From Allobosea sp. TND4EK4 (GTDB taxonomy: Bacteria > Pseudomonadota > Alphaproteobacteria > Rhizobiales > Beijerinckiaceae), in the NCBI RefSeq assembly GCF_900156025.1, contig NZ_FTMO01000005.1:62001-126000 (forward strand): 64,000 nt of DNA, read 5' to 3'. The notes beneath the pieces are model-generated. The model searched no databases. It saw nothing but the letters and a program-made list of their open reading frames with translations, and was not told where the DNA came from. The position numbers were made by a program, and so were the translations under genes. This document shows, piece by piece, positions 36,643 to 46,315 of this stretch (positions are counted from its first letter, which is position 1; the number at the start of each line of letters is the position of its first letter).

Positions 36643-36708
36643 TCGGCAGTCGGCAATTGGCAGCCGGCAATCGCAAAACGACTGCCTGTTGCCGACTGCC
36701 AACTGCCC
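36643..36708. repeat. Heptad-repeat palindrome, copy B (rpsM-rpsK gap)
   Basis: CGGCAGT CGGCAAT TGGCAGC CGGCAAT units in seven-base register face reversed units (CGACTGC, TGTTGC, CGACTGC) across CGCAAAA. GGCAGTCGGCAA (36645-36656) pairs perfectly with TTGCCGACTGCC (36689-36700). Same unit and layout as copy A, but the sequence differs. Confidence 0.75.
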
Positions 36709-36713
36709 GAAAA

Positions 36714-37082
36714 TTACTTCTTCTTGCCGGCGATCGGCTTCGCCTTACCCTTGCGGGTGCGGGCGTTGGTATGGGTGCGCTGGCCGCGGACCGGCAGCGA
36801 ACGGCGATGGCGAAGGCCGCGATAGCAGCCGAGGTCCATCAGGCGCTTGATGTTCATCGAGACTTCGCGACGCAGGTCGCCCTCGACGAGGTAGTCGCGG
36901 TCGATCGTCTCGCGGATCTGAAGCACTTCGGCGTCGGTCAGCTGGTTGACCCGGCGCTCATCGGCAATACCGACCTTCTGGCAGATTTCCTGGGCCTTGG
37001 CCGCGCCGATGCCGTGGATGTACTGCAAGCCGATGACGACGCGCTTGCCGGTAGGAATGTTGACGCCTGCGATACGAGCCAT
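36714..37082 (-). CDS. rpsM: 30S ribosomal protein S13
   Basis: A 122-residue S13 with [19 protein letters not shown] at the start, the helix-two-turn-helix segment near [15 protein letters not shown], and [19 protein letters not shown], which contacts 16S rRNA in the head and the P-site tRNA. The basic C-terminal tail ([12 protein letters not shown]) reaches the subunit bridge. It begins the S13-S11-alpha-L17 group; 272 bases separate it from adk, and the gap includes the SD-like hairpin. The L36 and IF1 genes seen here in some bacteria are absent. Confidence 0.98.
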   Translation of the reverse strand: MARIAGVNIPTGKRVVIGLQYIHGIGAAKAQEICQKVGIADERRVNQLTDAEVLQIRETIDRDYLVEGDLRREVSMNIKRLMDLGCYRGLRHRRSLPVRGQRTHTNARTRKGKAKPIAGKKK

Positions 37083-37324
37083 GCTCTCGTCTCCATGTTG
37101 GCCCCAGCGCCCGATGGCCCTGCGGCTCGTGAAAGAAGCCCCGCGCCGGTGGAGGCCGGCCCTTGCGAGGCGTTGAACGGCTCCATGCAGTAACGCGACG
37201 TCGTCCCTTCTCGCGAAGGCAACGGCATCGCTCCCATGAAACCGGATGGCGGGTCGTTAACGGCTGGACCGCCGCGAGTCAACCCGTCTACCCAAGAAAC
37301 ATGCCAGACGAGGCATGCTGCCGA

Positions 37325-37344
37325 AAGGAGGTCGAAACCTCCTT
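37325..37344. promoter_or_regulatory. Hairpin with Shine-Dalgarno and anti-Shine-Dalgarno arms
   Basis: AAGGAGGT (37325-37332) and ACCTCCTT (37337-37344) form a perfect 8-bp stem with a four-base loop (UUCG in the minus-strand transcript). It starts ten bases past the adk stop and lies 240 bases before rpsM. A smaller stem CATGCC/GGCATG is at 37300-37317. T-tract is weak, so either a processing/attenuation site or a leader structure. Confidence 0.55.
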
Positions 37345-37354
37345 CCCAGGTGGA

Positions 37355-37951
37355 TCAGCGGGTCTCGGCCGCCGCGCTGAGCGCCGTCTCGATCGCAATC
37401 GTGACCTCGTCGATCGGCTTCATGCCGTCGATCTTGGTCAGCTGGCCGCGCTTCTCGTAATAGGGAGCCACGATCGCGGTATCGCGGTTGTAGGCGTCGA
37501 GCCGGGTCTTGAAGACCTCCGGATCGTCGTCCTTGCGCACTGGCTGGCCGGCGGCCTTCGCCTCTTCGGCGCGCTTGACGATACGATCGACGAGCTTGCT
37601 CTGGTCGACGACCAGCTCGAGCACGGCGTCGATCTTCAGGCCCTTGCTCTCGAGCATGCCGTCGAGCGCCTCGGCCTGGGCCAAAGTGCGCGGGAAGCCG
37701 TCGAGGATGAAGCCCTTCCGGGCGTCCGCCTCCTCGATCCGGTCGGCGACGATCCCGATGACGATCTCGTCCGAGACGAGCCCGCCCGAATCCATCACCG
37801 CCTTGGCCTTCTGGCCGACCGGCGTGCCGGCCGCCACCGCGGCCCGCAGCATGTCCCCGGTGGAGAGCTGCGGAATGCCGTGCTTCGCGACGATGCGCGT
37901 CGCCTGAGTGCCTTTGCCCGCCCCCGGCGGCCCCAGGAAAATCAGTCGCAT
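37355..37951 (-). CDS. adk: Adenylate kinase
   Basis: A 198-residue adenylate kinase, ATP + AMP to 2 ADP. P-loop GPPGAGKG is at 7-14, the AMP-binding segment LSTGDMLR lies near 29-36 and [10 protein letters not shown] near 80-89. The LID is the short type: the region after [16 protein letters not shown] lacks the ~27-residue insertion of the E. coli enzyme. The ATG 37951 is followed by the family start [10 protein letters not shown] and lies one base from the secY stop; the frame is open to 37990. Genes secY and adk are adjacent and co-transcribed, as is usual. Confidence 0.96.
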   Translation of the reverse strand: MRLIFLGPPGAGKGTQATRIVAKHGIPQLSTGDMLRAAVAAGTPVGQKAKAVMDSGGLVSDEIVIGIVADRIEEADARKGFILDGFPRTLAQAEALDGMLESKGLKIDAVLELVVDQSKLVDRIVKRAEEAKAAGQPVRKDDDPEVFKTRLDAYNRDTAIVAPYYEKRGQLTKIDGMKPIDEVTIAIETALSAAAETR

Positions 37952-37952
37952 C

Positions 37953-39290
37953 TTACCTTCGCGCTCCTCGCAGCTTGGCCTTCTTGACAAGGCCTTCGTA
38001 TTGATGGGCCAGCAGATGGCCGTGCACCTGCGCCACGGTATCCATCGTCGTCGTCACCACGATGAGCAGCGAGGTGCCGCCCAGCAGGATGATCGGGATC
38101 TGAGCATAGGTGATCATGAACTCGGGGATAAGGCAGACGATCGTCAGGTAGCCTGCGCCCAGAACCGTGATGCGGGTCAGCACGCGGTCGATATGCTCGG
38201 CCGTGCGCTCGCCGGGGCGAATGCCCGGCATGAAGCCGCCATGCTTCTTCAGATTGTCGGCGGTCTCGACCGGGTTGAACACGATCGCGGTGTAGAAGAA
38301 GCAGAAGAAGATGATCAGCGCGGCGTAGAGCACCATGAACAGCGGCCGGCCATGCGCGAGATAGGTCGCCACGGTCGACAGGAAGCCGGTGCCGCCCTGC
38401 GCCTGCGAGAAGCTGGCGATCGTCGTCGGCAGCAGCAGCAGCGAGGAGGCGAAGATCGGGGGAATGACGCCCGAGGTGTTGAGCTTCAGCGGCAGGAACG
38501 AGGTCTGGCCCTCATACATGCGGTTGCCGACCTGGCGCTTGGGATAGTTGATCAGCAGGCGGCGCTGCGCGCGCTCCATGAACACGCAGAAGGCGATGAC
38601 GCAGATCGCCATCAGCAGGATGCCGAGCAGCAGGCCGGTCGAGATCGCACCCTGGCGGCCGAGTTCAAGGGTCTGGGCGAGCTGCGAAGGGAACTCCGCG
38701 ATGATGCCGGCGAAGATGATCATCGAGGTGCCGTTGCCGATGCCGCGGCTGGTGATCTGTTCGCCGAGCCACAGCAGGAACATCGTGCCACCGACCAGCG
38801 TGATCGTGGTCGAGACCAGGAAGAACGGGCCGGGCTCGAGCACAAGGTTGCCGGAGCCCTGCAGGCCGACGCCGATCGCGTAGGCCTGGAACACCGCCAG
38901 CACGAGCGTCAGGTATCGGGTGTACTGGTTCAGGATCTTGCGGCCCTGCTCGCCTTCCTTCTTCAGGTTCTCGAAGGTCGGGATCACGCTGGAGAGCAGC
39001 TGGACGATGATCGAGGCCGAAATATACGGCATGATCGCCAGCGCGAAGATCGCGAGCCGGCCGACCGCGCCGCCCGAGAACATGTTGAACATGCCGAGCA
39101 TGCCGGACTGCGTCTGCCGGAAGAGATCGGCGACGGCATCGGGGTTCATCCCGGGCAGCGGGATATAGGTTCCCAGGCGATAGACGATCAGCGCGCCCAG
39201 CGTGAACCAGATCCGCTTCTTGAGTTCGTCAGCCTTGGCGAGCGCCCCGAAGTTGAGGTTCGCCGCGAGCTGTTCAGCCGCCGATGCCAT
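37953..39290 (-). CDS. secY: Protein translocase subunit SecY
   Basis: A 445-residue SecY, the channel-forming subunit of the Sec translocon, with ten membrane helices. It has the N-terminal amphipathic helix, the plug region after helix 1 ([17 protein letters not shown]), [19 protein letters not shown] (helix 5) and the cytoplasmic C-terminal loops with [20 protein letters not shown]. Everything expected for export of unfolded proteins is present. It lies in the spc run between rplO (150 bases, with a 12-bp hairpin) and adk (one base). Confidence 0.97.
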   Translation of the reverse strand: MASAAEQLAANLNFGALAKADELKKRIWFTLGALIVYRLGTYIPLPGMNPDAVADLFRQTQSGMLGMFNMFSGGAVGRLAIFALAIMPYISASIIVQLLSSVIPTFENLKKEGEQGRKILNQYTRYLTLVLAVFQAYAIGVGLQGSGNLVLEPGPFFLVSTTITLVGGTMFLLWLGEQITSRGIGNGTSMIIFAGIIAEFPSQLAQTLELGRQGAISTGLLLGILLMAICVIAFCVFMERAQRRLLINYPKRQVGNRMYEGQTSFLPLKLNTSGVIPPIFASSLLLLPTTIASFSQAQGGTGFLSTVATYLAHGRPLFMVLYAALIIFFCFFYTAIVFNPVETADNLKKHGGFMPGIRPGERTAEHIDRVLTRITVLGAGYLTIVCLIPEFMITYAQIPIILLGGTSLLIVVTTTMDTVAQVHGHLLAHQYEGLVKKAKLRGARR

Positions 39291-39378
39291 GCGTCTGGTC
39301 CCTGAATCTCGTCAGTGAAGCACGCCGTCATCCGGATCCGCTCTGCGAATCGCGGGGGCATGCCTTGCGTCAAACAGT

Positions 39379-39417
39379 CGAACGGCGGCCGAGGCGCAAG
39401 GGCCTGGCCGCCGTTCG
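39379..39417. promoter_or_regulatory. Perfect 12-bp hairpin between rplO and secY
   Basis: CGAACGGCGGCC (39379-39390) pairs with GGCCGCCGTTCG (39406-39417) with no mismatch across 15 bases. On the minus transcript there is no clear T-run after it. It lies about 90 bases upstream of secY and may reduce or process the ribosomal transcript before secY. Confidence 0.6.
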
Positions 39418-39440
39418 CTAACATCATTTAAGCGTCAGGC

Positions 39441-39917
39441 TCACGCCTGTGAAGCGGCAGCCAGGATCTTGACCGAACCGCCGGCCTTCTCGATCGCCTC
39501 GACGGCCGATTTCGACGCACCGGCGACCTCGAAGGCAAGCTTCGTCTTGAGCTCGCCCTGGCCGAGGATCTTCACGCCGTCCTTGGCCTGACGGGTGATC
39601 ACACCGGCGGCGACGAGCGCCTCGATGGTCACGGGGCCCTTGGCGTCCAGCTTGCCGGCTTCCACCGCCTGCTGGATGCGCCCGAGGTTCACCTCGTTCA
39701 AATCCTTGGCGAAGAGGTTGGTGAAGCCGCGCTTCGGCAGGCGACGATACAGCGGCATCTGGCCGCCTTCGAAGCCCTTGACCGCCACGCCGGCGCGGGC
39801 CTTCTGACCCTTGACGCCGCGCCCACCGGTCTTGCCTTTGCCGGAGCCAATGCCACGGCCGACGCGGATGCGCGACTTGGCCGCGCCTTCGTTGTCACGA
39901 ATCTCATTGAGTTTCAT
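39441..39917 (-). CDS. rplO: 50S ribosomal protein L15
   Basis: A 158-residue L15 with the basic N-terminal extension [24 protein letters not shown] (residues 17-40), which penetrates 23S rRNA, then [18 protein letters not shown] and the globular domain from about 65, with [14 protein letters not shown] near the end. Late-assembling 50S protein. It follows rpmD by 12 bases. Length is a little above E. coli because of the C-terminal tail. Confidence 0.98.
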   Translation of the reverse strand: MKLNEIRDNEGAAKSRIRVGRGIGSGKGKTGGRGVKGQKARAGVAVKGFEGGQMPLYRRLPKRGFTNLFAKDLNEVNLGRIQQAVEAGKLDAKGPVTIEALVAAGVITRQAKDGVKILGQGELKTKLAFEVAGASKSAVEAIEKAGGSVKILAAASQA

Positions 39918-39929
39918 GTGTCTGCCTCC

Positions 39930-40127
39930 TCACTTCGCGTCGACGACGCGCACGAGGTGCTTGACCTTCTCGACCATGCCACGCACCGCGGGGGTGTCCT
40001 GGAGGGTCGAGCGGCGGCGAATCTTGTTCAGCCCCAGACCGATCAGGGTCTGGCGCTGGCTGGCGTCGCGGCGGATCGGGGAGCCGATCTGCTCGACGGT
40101 CACGGTGGTGTTCTCAGACTTTGCCAT
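39930..40127 (-). CDS. rpmD: 50S ribosomal protein L30
   Basis: A 65-residue L30 with [25 protein letters not shown], the family opening (described as residues 9-33), and the C-terminal [15 protein letters not shown]. The start ATG 40127 is preceded by GAGGAGGGG; the frame is open to 40142 but five extra residues (MRRGS) do not fit the family. It begins 11 bases after the rpsE stop and is followed by rplO 12 bases later. Confidence 0.97.
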   Translation of the reverse strand: MAKSENTTVTVEQIGSPIRRDASQRQTLIGLGLNKIRRRSTLQDTPAVRGMVEKVKHLVRVVDAK

Positions 40128-40138
40128 CGAACCCCTCC

Positions 40139-40702
40139 TCACGCTTCCGCAGCCGCATCCGTGCCGGCATCGCGGCGACGGGTCTGCAGGGCCGAAACCT
40201 TGAGCGAGCGACGAGCCGCGACCGAGCGCGGGCTGTCTTCGTTCTTCAACGCGTCGAAGGTGGCGCGCACGAGGTTGTACGGGTTGGAGGAGCCGAGCGA
40301 CTTCGACACGACGTCCTGCATGCCGACCGCTTCGAAGACAGCGCGCATCGGGCCGCCGGCGATGATGCCGGTACCCGCGGGCGCCGCACGCAGCACGACC
40401 TTGCCGGCGCCGTGGCGGCCCTGGACGTCGTGATGGAGGGTACGGCCCTCGCGCAGCGGAACGCGGACGAGGCCGCGCTTGGCAGCTTCCGTCGCCTTGC
40501 GGATCGCCTCGGGAACTTCACGGGCCTTGCCATGGCCGAAGCCGACGCGGCCCTTCTGGTCGCCGACGACGACGAGGGCGGCAAAGCCGAAGCGACGGCC
40601 ACCCTTCACCACCTTGGCGACGCGGTTGATGTGGACGAGCTTGTCCACGAACTCGGAAACCTCTTGTTCCCGGTCCCTACGCTCACGCGGCTCTCTAGCC
40701 AT
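40139..40702 (-). CDS. rpsE: 30S ribosomal protein S5
   Basis: A 187-residue S5. The N-terminal double-stranded RNA-binding-like domain has [23 protein letters not shown] (residues 18-40), then [15 protein letters not shown], and the C-terminal domain has [29 protein letters not shown]5 sits at the mRNA entry and contributes to decoding accuracy. The C-terminal ~20 residues are an Ala/Arg-rich tail. The gap of 142 bases to rplR contains a long GC hairpin. Confidence 0.98.
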   Translation of the reverse strand: MAREPRERRDREQEVSEFVDKLVHINRVAKVVKGGRRFGFAALVVVGDQKGRVGFGHGKAREVPEAIRKATEAAKRGLVRVPLREGRTLHHDVQGRHGAGKVVLRAAPAGTGIIAGGPMRAVFEAVGMQDVVSKSLGSSNPYNLVRATFDALKNEDSPRSVAARRSLKVSALQTRRRDAGTDAAAEA

Positions 40703-40798
40703 GTCTGTCCTCTTACTTGCGCGGACGAGGCTGCTGCCCCGCCGCTCGCTCGAGCCTGTCCCCTCGCCTCATTGCGCGGGGAAGCCTGAAAACGGGCG

Positions 40799-40832
40799 CC
40801 GCCCGGCCGGCAGCGAATGCCGGGCCGGGCGG
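40799..40832. promoter_or_regulatory. GC-rich hairpin between rplR and rpsE
   Basis: CCGCCCGGCCGGCA (40799-40812) pairs with TGCCGGGCCGGGCGG (40818-40832) except for one bulged base, around a five-base GCGAA loop. No T-run follows. Probably an intercistronic mRNA structure rather than a terminator. Confidence 0.55.
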
Positions 40833-40844
40833 AACCCGAAAACC

Positions 40845-41207
40845 TCAGAAGCTGAGGCCGCCCTCGCGGGCCGCATCGGCCAGCGCCTTGACGCGGCCGT
40901 GATAGCGGTAGGAGCCGCGGTCGAAGACCACGTCCGTCACGCCGGCCTTGACCGCGCGCTCGGCGAGGACCTTGCCGATCTGGCCGGCTGCCTCGACATT
41001 CGCGCCGGACTTGATGTCCTTGCGCAGGTCCTTGTCCAGCGACGACGCCGACACCAGGGTCACCCCCTTCACGTCGTCGATCACCTGGGCGTAGATCTGC
41101 TTGCCGGTGCGGTGCACCGAGAGGCGCGGACGGCCGTTGGCGACCGCCTTGATCGCGCGCCGGACGCGAGCCTTGCGGCGCGCAGTCACATCGTTCTGCT
41201 TGCTCAT
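40845..41207 (-). CDS. rplR: 50S ribosomal protein L18
   Basis: A 120-residue L18 with the basic start ([20 protein letters not shown], residues 11-30) and the conserved end [24 protein letters not shown]. It binds 5S rRNA with L5 in the central protuberance. It follows rplF by 11 bases and is normal in length. Downstream comes the 142-base gap before rpsE. Confidence 0.98.
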   Translation of the reverse strand: MSKQNDVTARRKARVRRAIKAVANGRPRLSVHRTGKQIYAQVIDDVKGVTLVSASSLDKDLRKDIKSGANVEAAGQIGKVLAERAVKAGVTDVVFDRGSYRYHGRVKALADAAREGGLSF

Positions 41208-41218
41208 GGCTGGCGTCC

Positions 41219-41752
<534 letters not shown>

Positions 41753-41787
41753 TGGATCTCTCCTGAAAATGAGCGGCGTCCGAAAGG

Positions 41788-42186
41788 TCAGAAGACCTTG
41801 CAGAGCACTTCGCCGCCCACGTTCTGCTCGCGGGCCACATGATCGGCCATGACGCCCTTCGGGGTCGAGACAATCGTCACGCCAAGGCCGTCGGCCACGC
41901 GCGGCATGGTCTCGACCGACGAATAGACGCGTCGGCCGGGCTTCGAGACACGGGAGATCGACCGGATGACCGGCTGGCCCTCGTGATACTTCAGCTCGAT
42001 GTCGAACTCGGTCCGGCCATTGCCGAACTCGGTCGTCGAGTAGCCGCGGATGTAGCCCTCGGACTGGAGGACATCGAGCACGCGGCCCCGCAGCTTCGAA
42101 CCGGGGGTGGACACGCGGGACTTGCGGCGCATCTGCGCATTGCGGATGCGGGTCAGCAGATCGCCGAGCGGATCAATGATCGTCAT
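41788..42186 (-). CDS. rpsH: 30S ribosomal protein S8
   Basis: A 132-residue S8, an early-assembling 16S rRNA binder of the platform. Residues include [14 protein letters not shown] at the start, [30 protein letters not shown] towards the end and the C-terminal GGEVLCKVF (the S8 GEVLC signature). In E. coli S8 represses the spc operon, and the same is possible here, but no leader structure is recognised. It follows rpsN by 12 bases. Confidence 0.98.
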   Translation of the reverse strand: MTIIDPLGDLLTRIRNAQMRRKSRVSTPGSKLRGRVLDVLQSEGYIRGYSTTEFGNGRTEFDIELKYHEGQPVIRSISRVSKPGRRVYSSVETMPRVADGLGVTIVSTPKGVMADHVAREQNVGGEVLCKVF

Positions 42187-42198
42187 TGTCCTGTCTCC

Positions 42199-42504
42199 TT
42201 ACCAGCTCGACTTCACGAGGCCGGGAACCAGCCCCTTGTTACCGAGCTCACGCAGCGCGATACGCGACATCTTGAGCTTGCGATAGAAAGCGCGGGGACG
42301 GCCCGTCACCTCGCACCGATTGCGGATGCGGGTCTTGGCCGAATTGCGCGGCAGTTCGGCGAGCTTCAGGCGAGCGAGGAAACGCTCGTCCATGGGCTGG
42401 TTTTCGTCATTGGCGATCGCGAGAAGGCGTGCGCGGCGGCCGGCGAATTTCTTCACCAGCTCCCTGCGGCGCTCGTTCGTCTCGACGGAGCTTTTCTTAG
42501 CCAT
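42199..42504 (-). CDS. rpsN: 30S ribosomal protein S14
   Basis: A 101-residue S14 of the long, zinc-free type: only one Cys (CEVTGRPRA) is present, in place of the four-Cys zinc ribbon of the short form. It opens [20 protein letters not shown] and ends GLVKSSW. It is part of the 30S head. It follows rplE by 35 bases and precedes rpsH by 12. Confidence 0.98.
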   Translation of the reverse strand: MAKKSSVETNERRRELVKKFAGRRARLLAIANDENQPMDERFLARLKLAELPRNSAKTRIRNRCEVTGRPRAFYRKLKMSRIALRELGNKGLVPGLVKSSW

Positions 42505-42539
42505 CGATCTCTCCTGGTTTCCGCGTTTGAACGGTCAGT

Positions 42540-43106
42540 TCACTGCCGGAACGGGAAGTTGAAGTGCTTGAGCAGAGCGCGTGCCTCGTCGTCCGACTTC
42601 GCAGTCGTGCAGACGATCACGTCCATGCCCCAGACCTGGTCGACCTTGTCGTAGTTGATCTCGGGGAACACGATGTGCTCCTTGATCCCGAGCGCGAAAT
42701 TGCCGCGCCCGTCGAACGACTTCGGGTTGAGACCACGGAAGTCGCGCACGCGGGGCAAGGCGATGGTGACGAGCCGGTCGACGAACTCGAACATCTTGGT
42801 CTTGCGCAGCGTGACCTTGCAGCCGACCGCCATGTTCTCGCGCAGCTTGAAGCCGGCGATCGCGAGGCGGGACTTGGTGATGACGGGCTTCTGCCCGGCG
42901 ATCATGGCAAGGTCCCCGGCAGCGTTGTCGACCTTCTTGCGGTCGGCAGTCGCTTCACCAACGCCCATGTTGATGACGATCTTCTCGATCGTCGGCACTT
43001 CCATGGCGTTCTTGTAGCCGAATTCCTTGATCATCGCGGGACGAACGACGTCCTCGTAATGCTGCTTCATGCGCGGCGTAAGCGCGCTGGTCTGAGCCTC
43101 AGCCAT
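42540..43106 (-). CDS. rplE: 50S ribosomal protein L5
   Basis: A 188-residue L5 with [39 protein letters not shown] (5S-rRNA-side), [21 protein letters not shown] and the C-terminal [17 protein letters not shown]. It binds 5S rRNA and touches P-site tRNA. Its ATG (43106) lies inside the end of rplX: the two overlap by eight bases, so ribosomes are likely to reinitiate directly. Confidence 0.98.
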   Translation of the reverse strand: MAEAQTSALTPRMKQHYEDVVRPAMIKEFGYKNAMEVPTIEKIVINMGVGEATADRKKVDNAAGDLAMIAGQKPVITKSRLAIAGFKLRENMAVGCKVTLRKTKMFEFVDRLVTIALPRVRDFRGLNPKSFDGRGNFALGIKEHIVFPEINYDKVDQVWGMDVIVCTTAKSDDEARALLKHFNFPFRQ

Positions 43107-43416
43107 CGATCAGATCCCCCGAACGCTTGGCGAAACGAACCTTGCGGCCGTCATCGAGCACCTTGAATCCCACGCGGGTCGCCTTGCCGTCCTTGGGATC
43201 GGCGACGGCGATGTTCGACAGGTCGATGGTGGCCTCTTTCGAGATGATGCCGCCTTCGGACGTCTGCGACTGCTTGGTATGACGCTTCACCAGGTTGACG
43301 CCACGCACCACGGCGCGGGCATCCTTCGGCATCACCTGCAGGACTTCACCGGTCTTGCCCTTGTCGCGACCAGCGAGCACGACGACCTTGTCGCCCTTCT
43401 TGATCTTCGCAGCCAT
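43099..43416 (-). CDS. rplX: 50S ribosomal protein L24
   Basis: A 105-residue L24 with the KOW motif ([22 protein letters not shown], residues 4-25) and [21 protein letters not shown]. It starts 50S assembly and lies at the tunnel exit. Its ATG shares one base with the rplN stop (TAATG), and its end overlaps rplE by eight bases, the longest overlap in the ribosomal run. Confidence 0.98.
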   Translation of the reverse strand: MAAKIKKGDKVVVLAGRDKGKTGEVLQVMPKDARAVVRGVNLVKRHTKQSQTSEGGIISKEATIDLSNIAVADPKDGKATRVGFKVLDDGRKVRFAKRSGDLIDG

Positions 43417-43784
43417 TACAGCACCTCCGGCGCCAGCGAGATGATCTTCATGTGGTTCTTGGCGCGCAGCTCGCGCGGAACCGGTCCGAAGATACGCGTG
43501 CCGACAGGCTCTTTCTGGTTGTTGATCAGCACGGCCGCATTGCGGTCGAAGCGGATCACCGAACCGTCGGCGCGCTTCACGTCCTTGGCGGTGCGAACGA
43601 CGACCGCCTTCATGACGTCGCCCTTCTTCACGCGACCGCGCGGGATGGCTTCCTTGATCGAAACGACGATGATGTCACCGACACCCGCGTATTTGCGCTT
43701 CGATCCGCCGAGAACCTTGATGCACATCACGCGGCGCGCGCCCGAATTGTCGGCGACGTCGAGATTCGTCTGCACCTGGATCAT
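43416..43784 (-). CDS. rplN: 50S ribosomal protein L14
   Basis: A 122-residue L14 with [27 protein letters not shown] (five-stranded barrel start), then [24 protein letters not shown] and the C-terminal [24 protein letters not shown]. It binds 23S rRNA at the intersubunit bridge and L19. It overlaps rplX by one base and is 206 bases after rpsQ, with a palindrome in that gap. Confidence 0.98.
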   Translation of the reverse strand: MIQVQTNLDVADNSGARRVMCIKVLGGSKRKYAGVGDIIVVSIKEAIPRGRVKKGDVMKAVVVRTAKDVKRADGSVIRFDRNAAVLINNQKEPVGTRIFGPVPRELRAKNHMKIISLAPEVL

Positions 43785-43893
43785 GGCCTTGATCCTTCCT
43801 AGTGGTATCAGGCGGTTTCCCGCGCGGCATCAGCGCCGGCGGGACTACGACTGACGGGGGTCGATCGCCCCCTGGCCTCAAAACAAAACATGA

Positions 43894-43922
43894 TCCGCAA
43901 AAGTGCGTGGCACCTTTGCGGA
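43894..43922. repeat. Palindrome with ATGATCCGCAAAA-type arms (rpsQ-rplN gap)
   Basis: TCCGCAAAAGTGC (43894-43906) and GCACCTTTGCGGA (43910-43922) pair at 12 of 13 positions with a three-base loop, preceded by AAAACATGA. The ATGATCCG core resembles a palindrome scattered between genes in Rhizobiales. The rest of the 206-base gap holds nothing I can name. Confidence 0.55.
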
Positions 43923-43990
43923 GACACATGCCCGGCTTCTTTCCGCCCCGCCCTGCCCCGTGATTCGGGGCCGGACGAAGCCGTCCCGAA

Positions 43991-44233
43991 TCACGCCTTG
44001 GGGGCGTCCTCGAGCACAACCCAGCTTTTCAGCTTGGAAATCGGCTTGGACTCCTCGATCCACACCGTGTCGCCGATCTTGAACACACCCGCCTCATCAT
44101 GGGCGTGGTAGTTCTTGGTGCGGCGAACCGTCTTCTTGAGGAGCGGGTGCGTATAACGCCGCTCGACCTTCACGACAACAGTTTTGTTTTGCTTGTCGCT
44201 GACGACGACGCCTTGCAGGACGCGCTTCGGCAT
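43991..44233 (-). CDS. rpsQ: 30S ribosomal protein S17
   Basis: An 80-residue S17 with [34 protein letters not shown] (beta-barrel fold, residues 1-34) and the family core [20 protein letters not shown]. It binds helix 11 of 16S rRNA. It starts ten bases after rpmC and is followed by the 206-base gap to rplN, where transcription of the S10 group may partly end. Confidence 0.98.
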   Translation of the reverse strand: MPKRVLQGVVVSDKQNKTVVVKVERRYTHPLLKKTVRRTKNYHAHDEAGVFKIGDTVWIEESKPISKLKSWVVLEDAPKA

Positions 44234-44243
44234 TTCTCTCTCC

Positions 44244-44456
44244 TCACGCGCTCGCGGCGACGGTCTTCGACCGCTGCAGCGTCCGGATGCGCGCGATGTC
44301 CTTGCGGACCTCGGTGACGCGGGCGGTGTTTTCCAGCTGGCCGGTGGCGCGCTGGAAACGCAGGTTGAACTGCTCCTTCTTGAGCTTCAGAAGCTCGTCA
44401 TGGAGCTGATCGGTGCTCATGCCCTTCAGGTCGGACAGACGCTGTGTGCTTTTCAT
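44244..44456 (-). CDS. rpmC: 50S ribosomal protein L29
   Basis: A 70-residue L29, a two-helix protein with [27 protein letters not shown] and the conserved [16 protein letters not shown]. It lies at the tunnel exit beside L23 and helps form the docking site for SRP and trigger factor. It follows rplP by 11 bases and precedes rpsQ by ten. Confidence 0.97.
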   Translation of the reverse strand: MKSTQRLSDLKGMSTDQLHDELLKLKKEQFNLRFQRATGQLENTARVTEVRKDIARIRTLQRSKTVAASA

Positions 44457-44467
44457 GTCGTCCTCCC

Positions 44468-44881
44468 TTACTCGGCGATGCGCTGGATGAAGCGCGTCTT
44501 GATCGGCAGCTTGGCGGCACCGAGACGAAGCGCCTCGCGGGCGATCTCCTCGGACACGCCGTCGAGCTCGAACATGATCCGGCCGGGCTTGACCTTGGCG
44601 GCCCAGAACTCGGGCGAACCCTTGCCCTTACCCATGCGGACTTCGGTCGGCTTGGCGGAGACCGGCACGTCCGGGAACACCCGGATCCAGACACGGCCGA
44701 CACGCTTCATGGCGCGGGTGATCGCGCGGCGGGCCGCCTCGATCTGCCGGGCGGTGATCCGCTCCGGCTCCTGGGCCTTCAGGCCGAACTGGCCGAAGTT
44801 GAGGTCCGTGCCGCCCTTGGCGACGCCGTGGATGCGTCCCTTGAACTGCTTGCGGAACTTGGTGCGTTTTGGTTGCAGCAT
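44468..44881 (-). CDS. rplP: 50S ribosomal protein L16
   Basis: A 137-residue L16 with [19 protein letters not shown] at the start, [25 protein letters not shown] centre ([17 protein letters not shown]) and [23 protein letters not shown], the family signature. It binds next to the A-site tRNA elbow. It follows rpsC by 18 bases. Confidence 0.98.
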   Translation of the reverse strand: MLQPKRTKFRKQFKGRIHGVAKGGTDLNFGQFGLKAQEPERITARQIEAARRAITRAMKRVGRVWIRVFPDVPVSAKPTEVRMGKGKGSPEFWAAKVKPGRIMFELDGVSEEIAREALRLGAAKLPIKTRFIQRIAE

Positions 44882-44899
44882 GGCTCTTCTCGATCAGCC

Positions 44900-45631
44900 T
44901 TACGCAGCCTGTTCGCGACGATCGCGATCGCGGTGGTCGCGATCACGGCCGCCGGAGCGGCTGCCTTCGTCGGAAAGGCGCTTGTCCTGGGCCATCGGGT
45001 CGTGTTCGAGGATCTCGCCCTTGAAGATCCAGACCTTGATGCCGCACGTCCCATAGGTCGTGAAGGCGGTGGCGACGCCGTAATCGACGTCGGCGCGCAG
45101 CGTGTGAAGCGGCACGCGGCCCTCGCGATACCATTCGAGGCGCGCGATCTCGGCGCCGCCGAGACGGCCCGAGCAGTTGATGCGGATGCCCTCGGCGCCC
45201 AGACGCATCGCCGACTGAACGGCGCGCTTCATGGCGCGACGGAAAGCGACGCGGCGCTCGAGCTGCTGGGCGATCGAGTCGGCGACCAGCGTGGCGTCGA
45301 TCTCGGGCTTGCGCACCTCGACGATGTTGATCGTCACGTCGGCCTTGGTGAGCTTCGAGACTTCCTTGCGGAGCTTCTCGATGTCGGCGCCCTTCTTGCC
45401 GATCACCACGCCCGGACGCGCCGAGTGGATGGTGACGCGGCACTTCTTGTGCGGGCGTTCGATGATGATCTTCGAGACCGCGGCCTGCTTCAGCAGCTTC
45501 ATGAGGGCGGCGCGGATGGCCATGTCCTCATGCAGCAGCTTGCCGTACTCGCCCTTCTGGGCGAACCAGCGCGAATCCCAGGTGCGGTTGATCCCGAGGC
45601 GCAGGCCGATCGGATTGATTTTCTGACCCAT
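44900..45631 (-). CDS. rpsC: 30S ribosomal protein S3
   Basis: A 243-residue S3 with the N-terminal [22 protein letters not shown], the KH domain ([20 protein letters not shown], residues near 75-94) and the C-terminal domain [29 protein letters not shown] and [22 protein letters not shown]. It has mRNA helicase activity at the entry channel. The last ~20 residues are an Arg/Asp-rich tail with [12 protein letters not shown] repeats. It follows rplV by ten bases. Confidence 0.98.
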   Translation of the reverse strand: MGQKINPIGLRLGINRTWDSRWFAQKGEYGKLLHEDMAIRAALMKLLKQAAVSKIIIERPHKKCRVTIHSARPGVVIGKKGADIEKLRKEVSKLTKADVTINIVEVRKPEIDATLVADSIAQQLERRVAFRRAMKRAVQSAMRLGAEGIRINCSGRLGGAEIARLEWYREGRVPLHTLRADVDYGVATAFTTYGTCGIKVWIFKGEILEHDPMAQDKRLSDEGSRSGGRDRDHRDRDRREQAA

Positions 45632-45641
45632 CGTTCTCTCC

Positions 45642-46025
45642 TCAGGCCTGCGCAGCCTGGACTTCGCGCACCACGATCGTGATGTTCGAGAACGGCTTCA
45701 TGATACGGGCGCCACGGCCGCGGGCGCGGGCGTGGAAGCGCTTCATGACGAGCGCCTTGCCGACGAAGGCCTGGGCGACGACGAGATCGTCGACGTCGAG
45801 GTCATGGTTGTTCTCGGCATTGGCGATCGCGCTCTGCAGGCACTTGCGAACGTCGGTCGCGATGCGCTTGCGGGAGAACTCGAGATCGGCCAGCGCCGTC
45901 CCGACCTTCTTGCCGCGGATGAGCTGAGCGACGAGGTTCAGCTTCTGCGGCGAGACGCGAAGATTGCGGGCGACCGCTTTGGCTTCGTTCTCCGGCAGCG
46001 CACGGGGGGCGGATGCTTTACCCAT
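45642..46025 (-). CDS. rplV: 50S ribosomal protein L22
   Basis: A 127-residue L22 with [69 protein letters not shown] (extended loop reaching the exit tunnel) and ITIVVREVQ. It folds all 23S domains together and its loop lines the nascent-chain tunnel. No macrolide-resistance insertion or deletion in the RARGRG tip is obvious. It begins three bases after rpsS. Confidence 0.98.
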   Translation of the reverse strand: MGKASAPRALPENEAKAVARNLRVSPQKLNLVAQLIRGKKVGTALADLEFSRKRIATDVRKCLQSAIANAENNHDLDVDDLVVAQAFVGKALVMKRFHARARGRGARIMKPFSNITIVVREVQAAQA

Positions 46026-46028
46026 GGC

Positions 46029-46307
46029 TTACTTCCTCTTCGCCTTCTTGTCGGCGGCATGGCCGTGGAAGGTGCGCGTCGGCGAGAACTCACCGAACTT
46101 GTGGCCCACCATCTCCTCGGACACGGCCACCGGCACGTGCTTCTGTCCGTTGTAAACGCCGAACGTCAGACCGACGAACTGCGGCAGGATCGTGGAGCGA
46201 CGGCTCCAGATCTTGATCACTTCATTACGGCTCGAGGTCCTGGCGACCTCGGCCTTCTTCAGGAGGTATCCGTCGACAAACGGACCTTTCCAAAGCGAAC
46301 GCGCCAT
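46029..46307 (-). CDS. rpsS: 30S ribosomal protein S19
   Basis: A 92-residue S19 with [18 protein letters not shown] at the start and the signature [23 protein letters not shown] near the end. It binds in the head with S13 and helps hold P-site tRNA. It starts eight bases after rplB and ends three bases before rplV. Confidence 0.98.
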   Translation of the reverse strand: MARSLWKGPFVDGYLLKKAEVARTSSRNEVIKIWSRRSTILPQFVGLTFGVYNGQKHVPVAVSEEMVGHKFGEFSPTRTFHGHAADKKAKRK

Positions 46308-46315
46308 GACGGACC

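Noticed and set aside
35011..36708. The regular repeats considered as a CRISPR array
   Set aside because: Units are seven bases long, inverted, without spacers, and there are no cas genes in the window.
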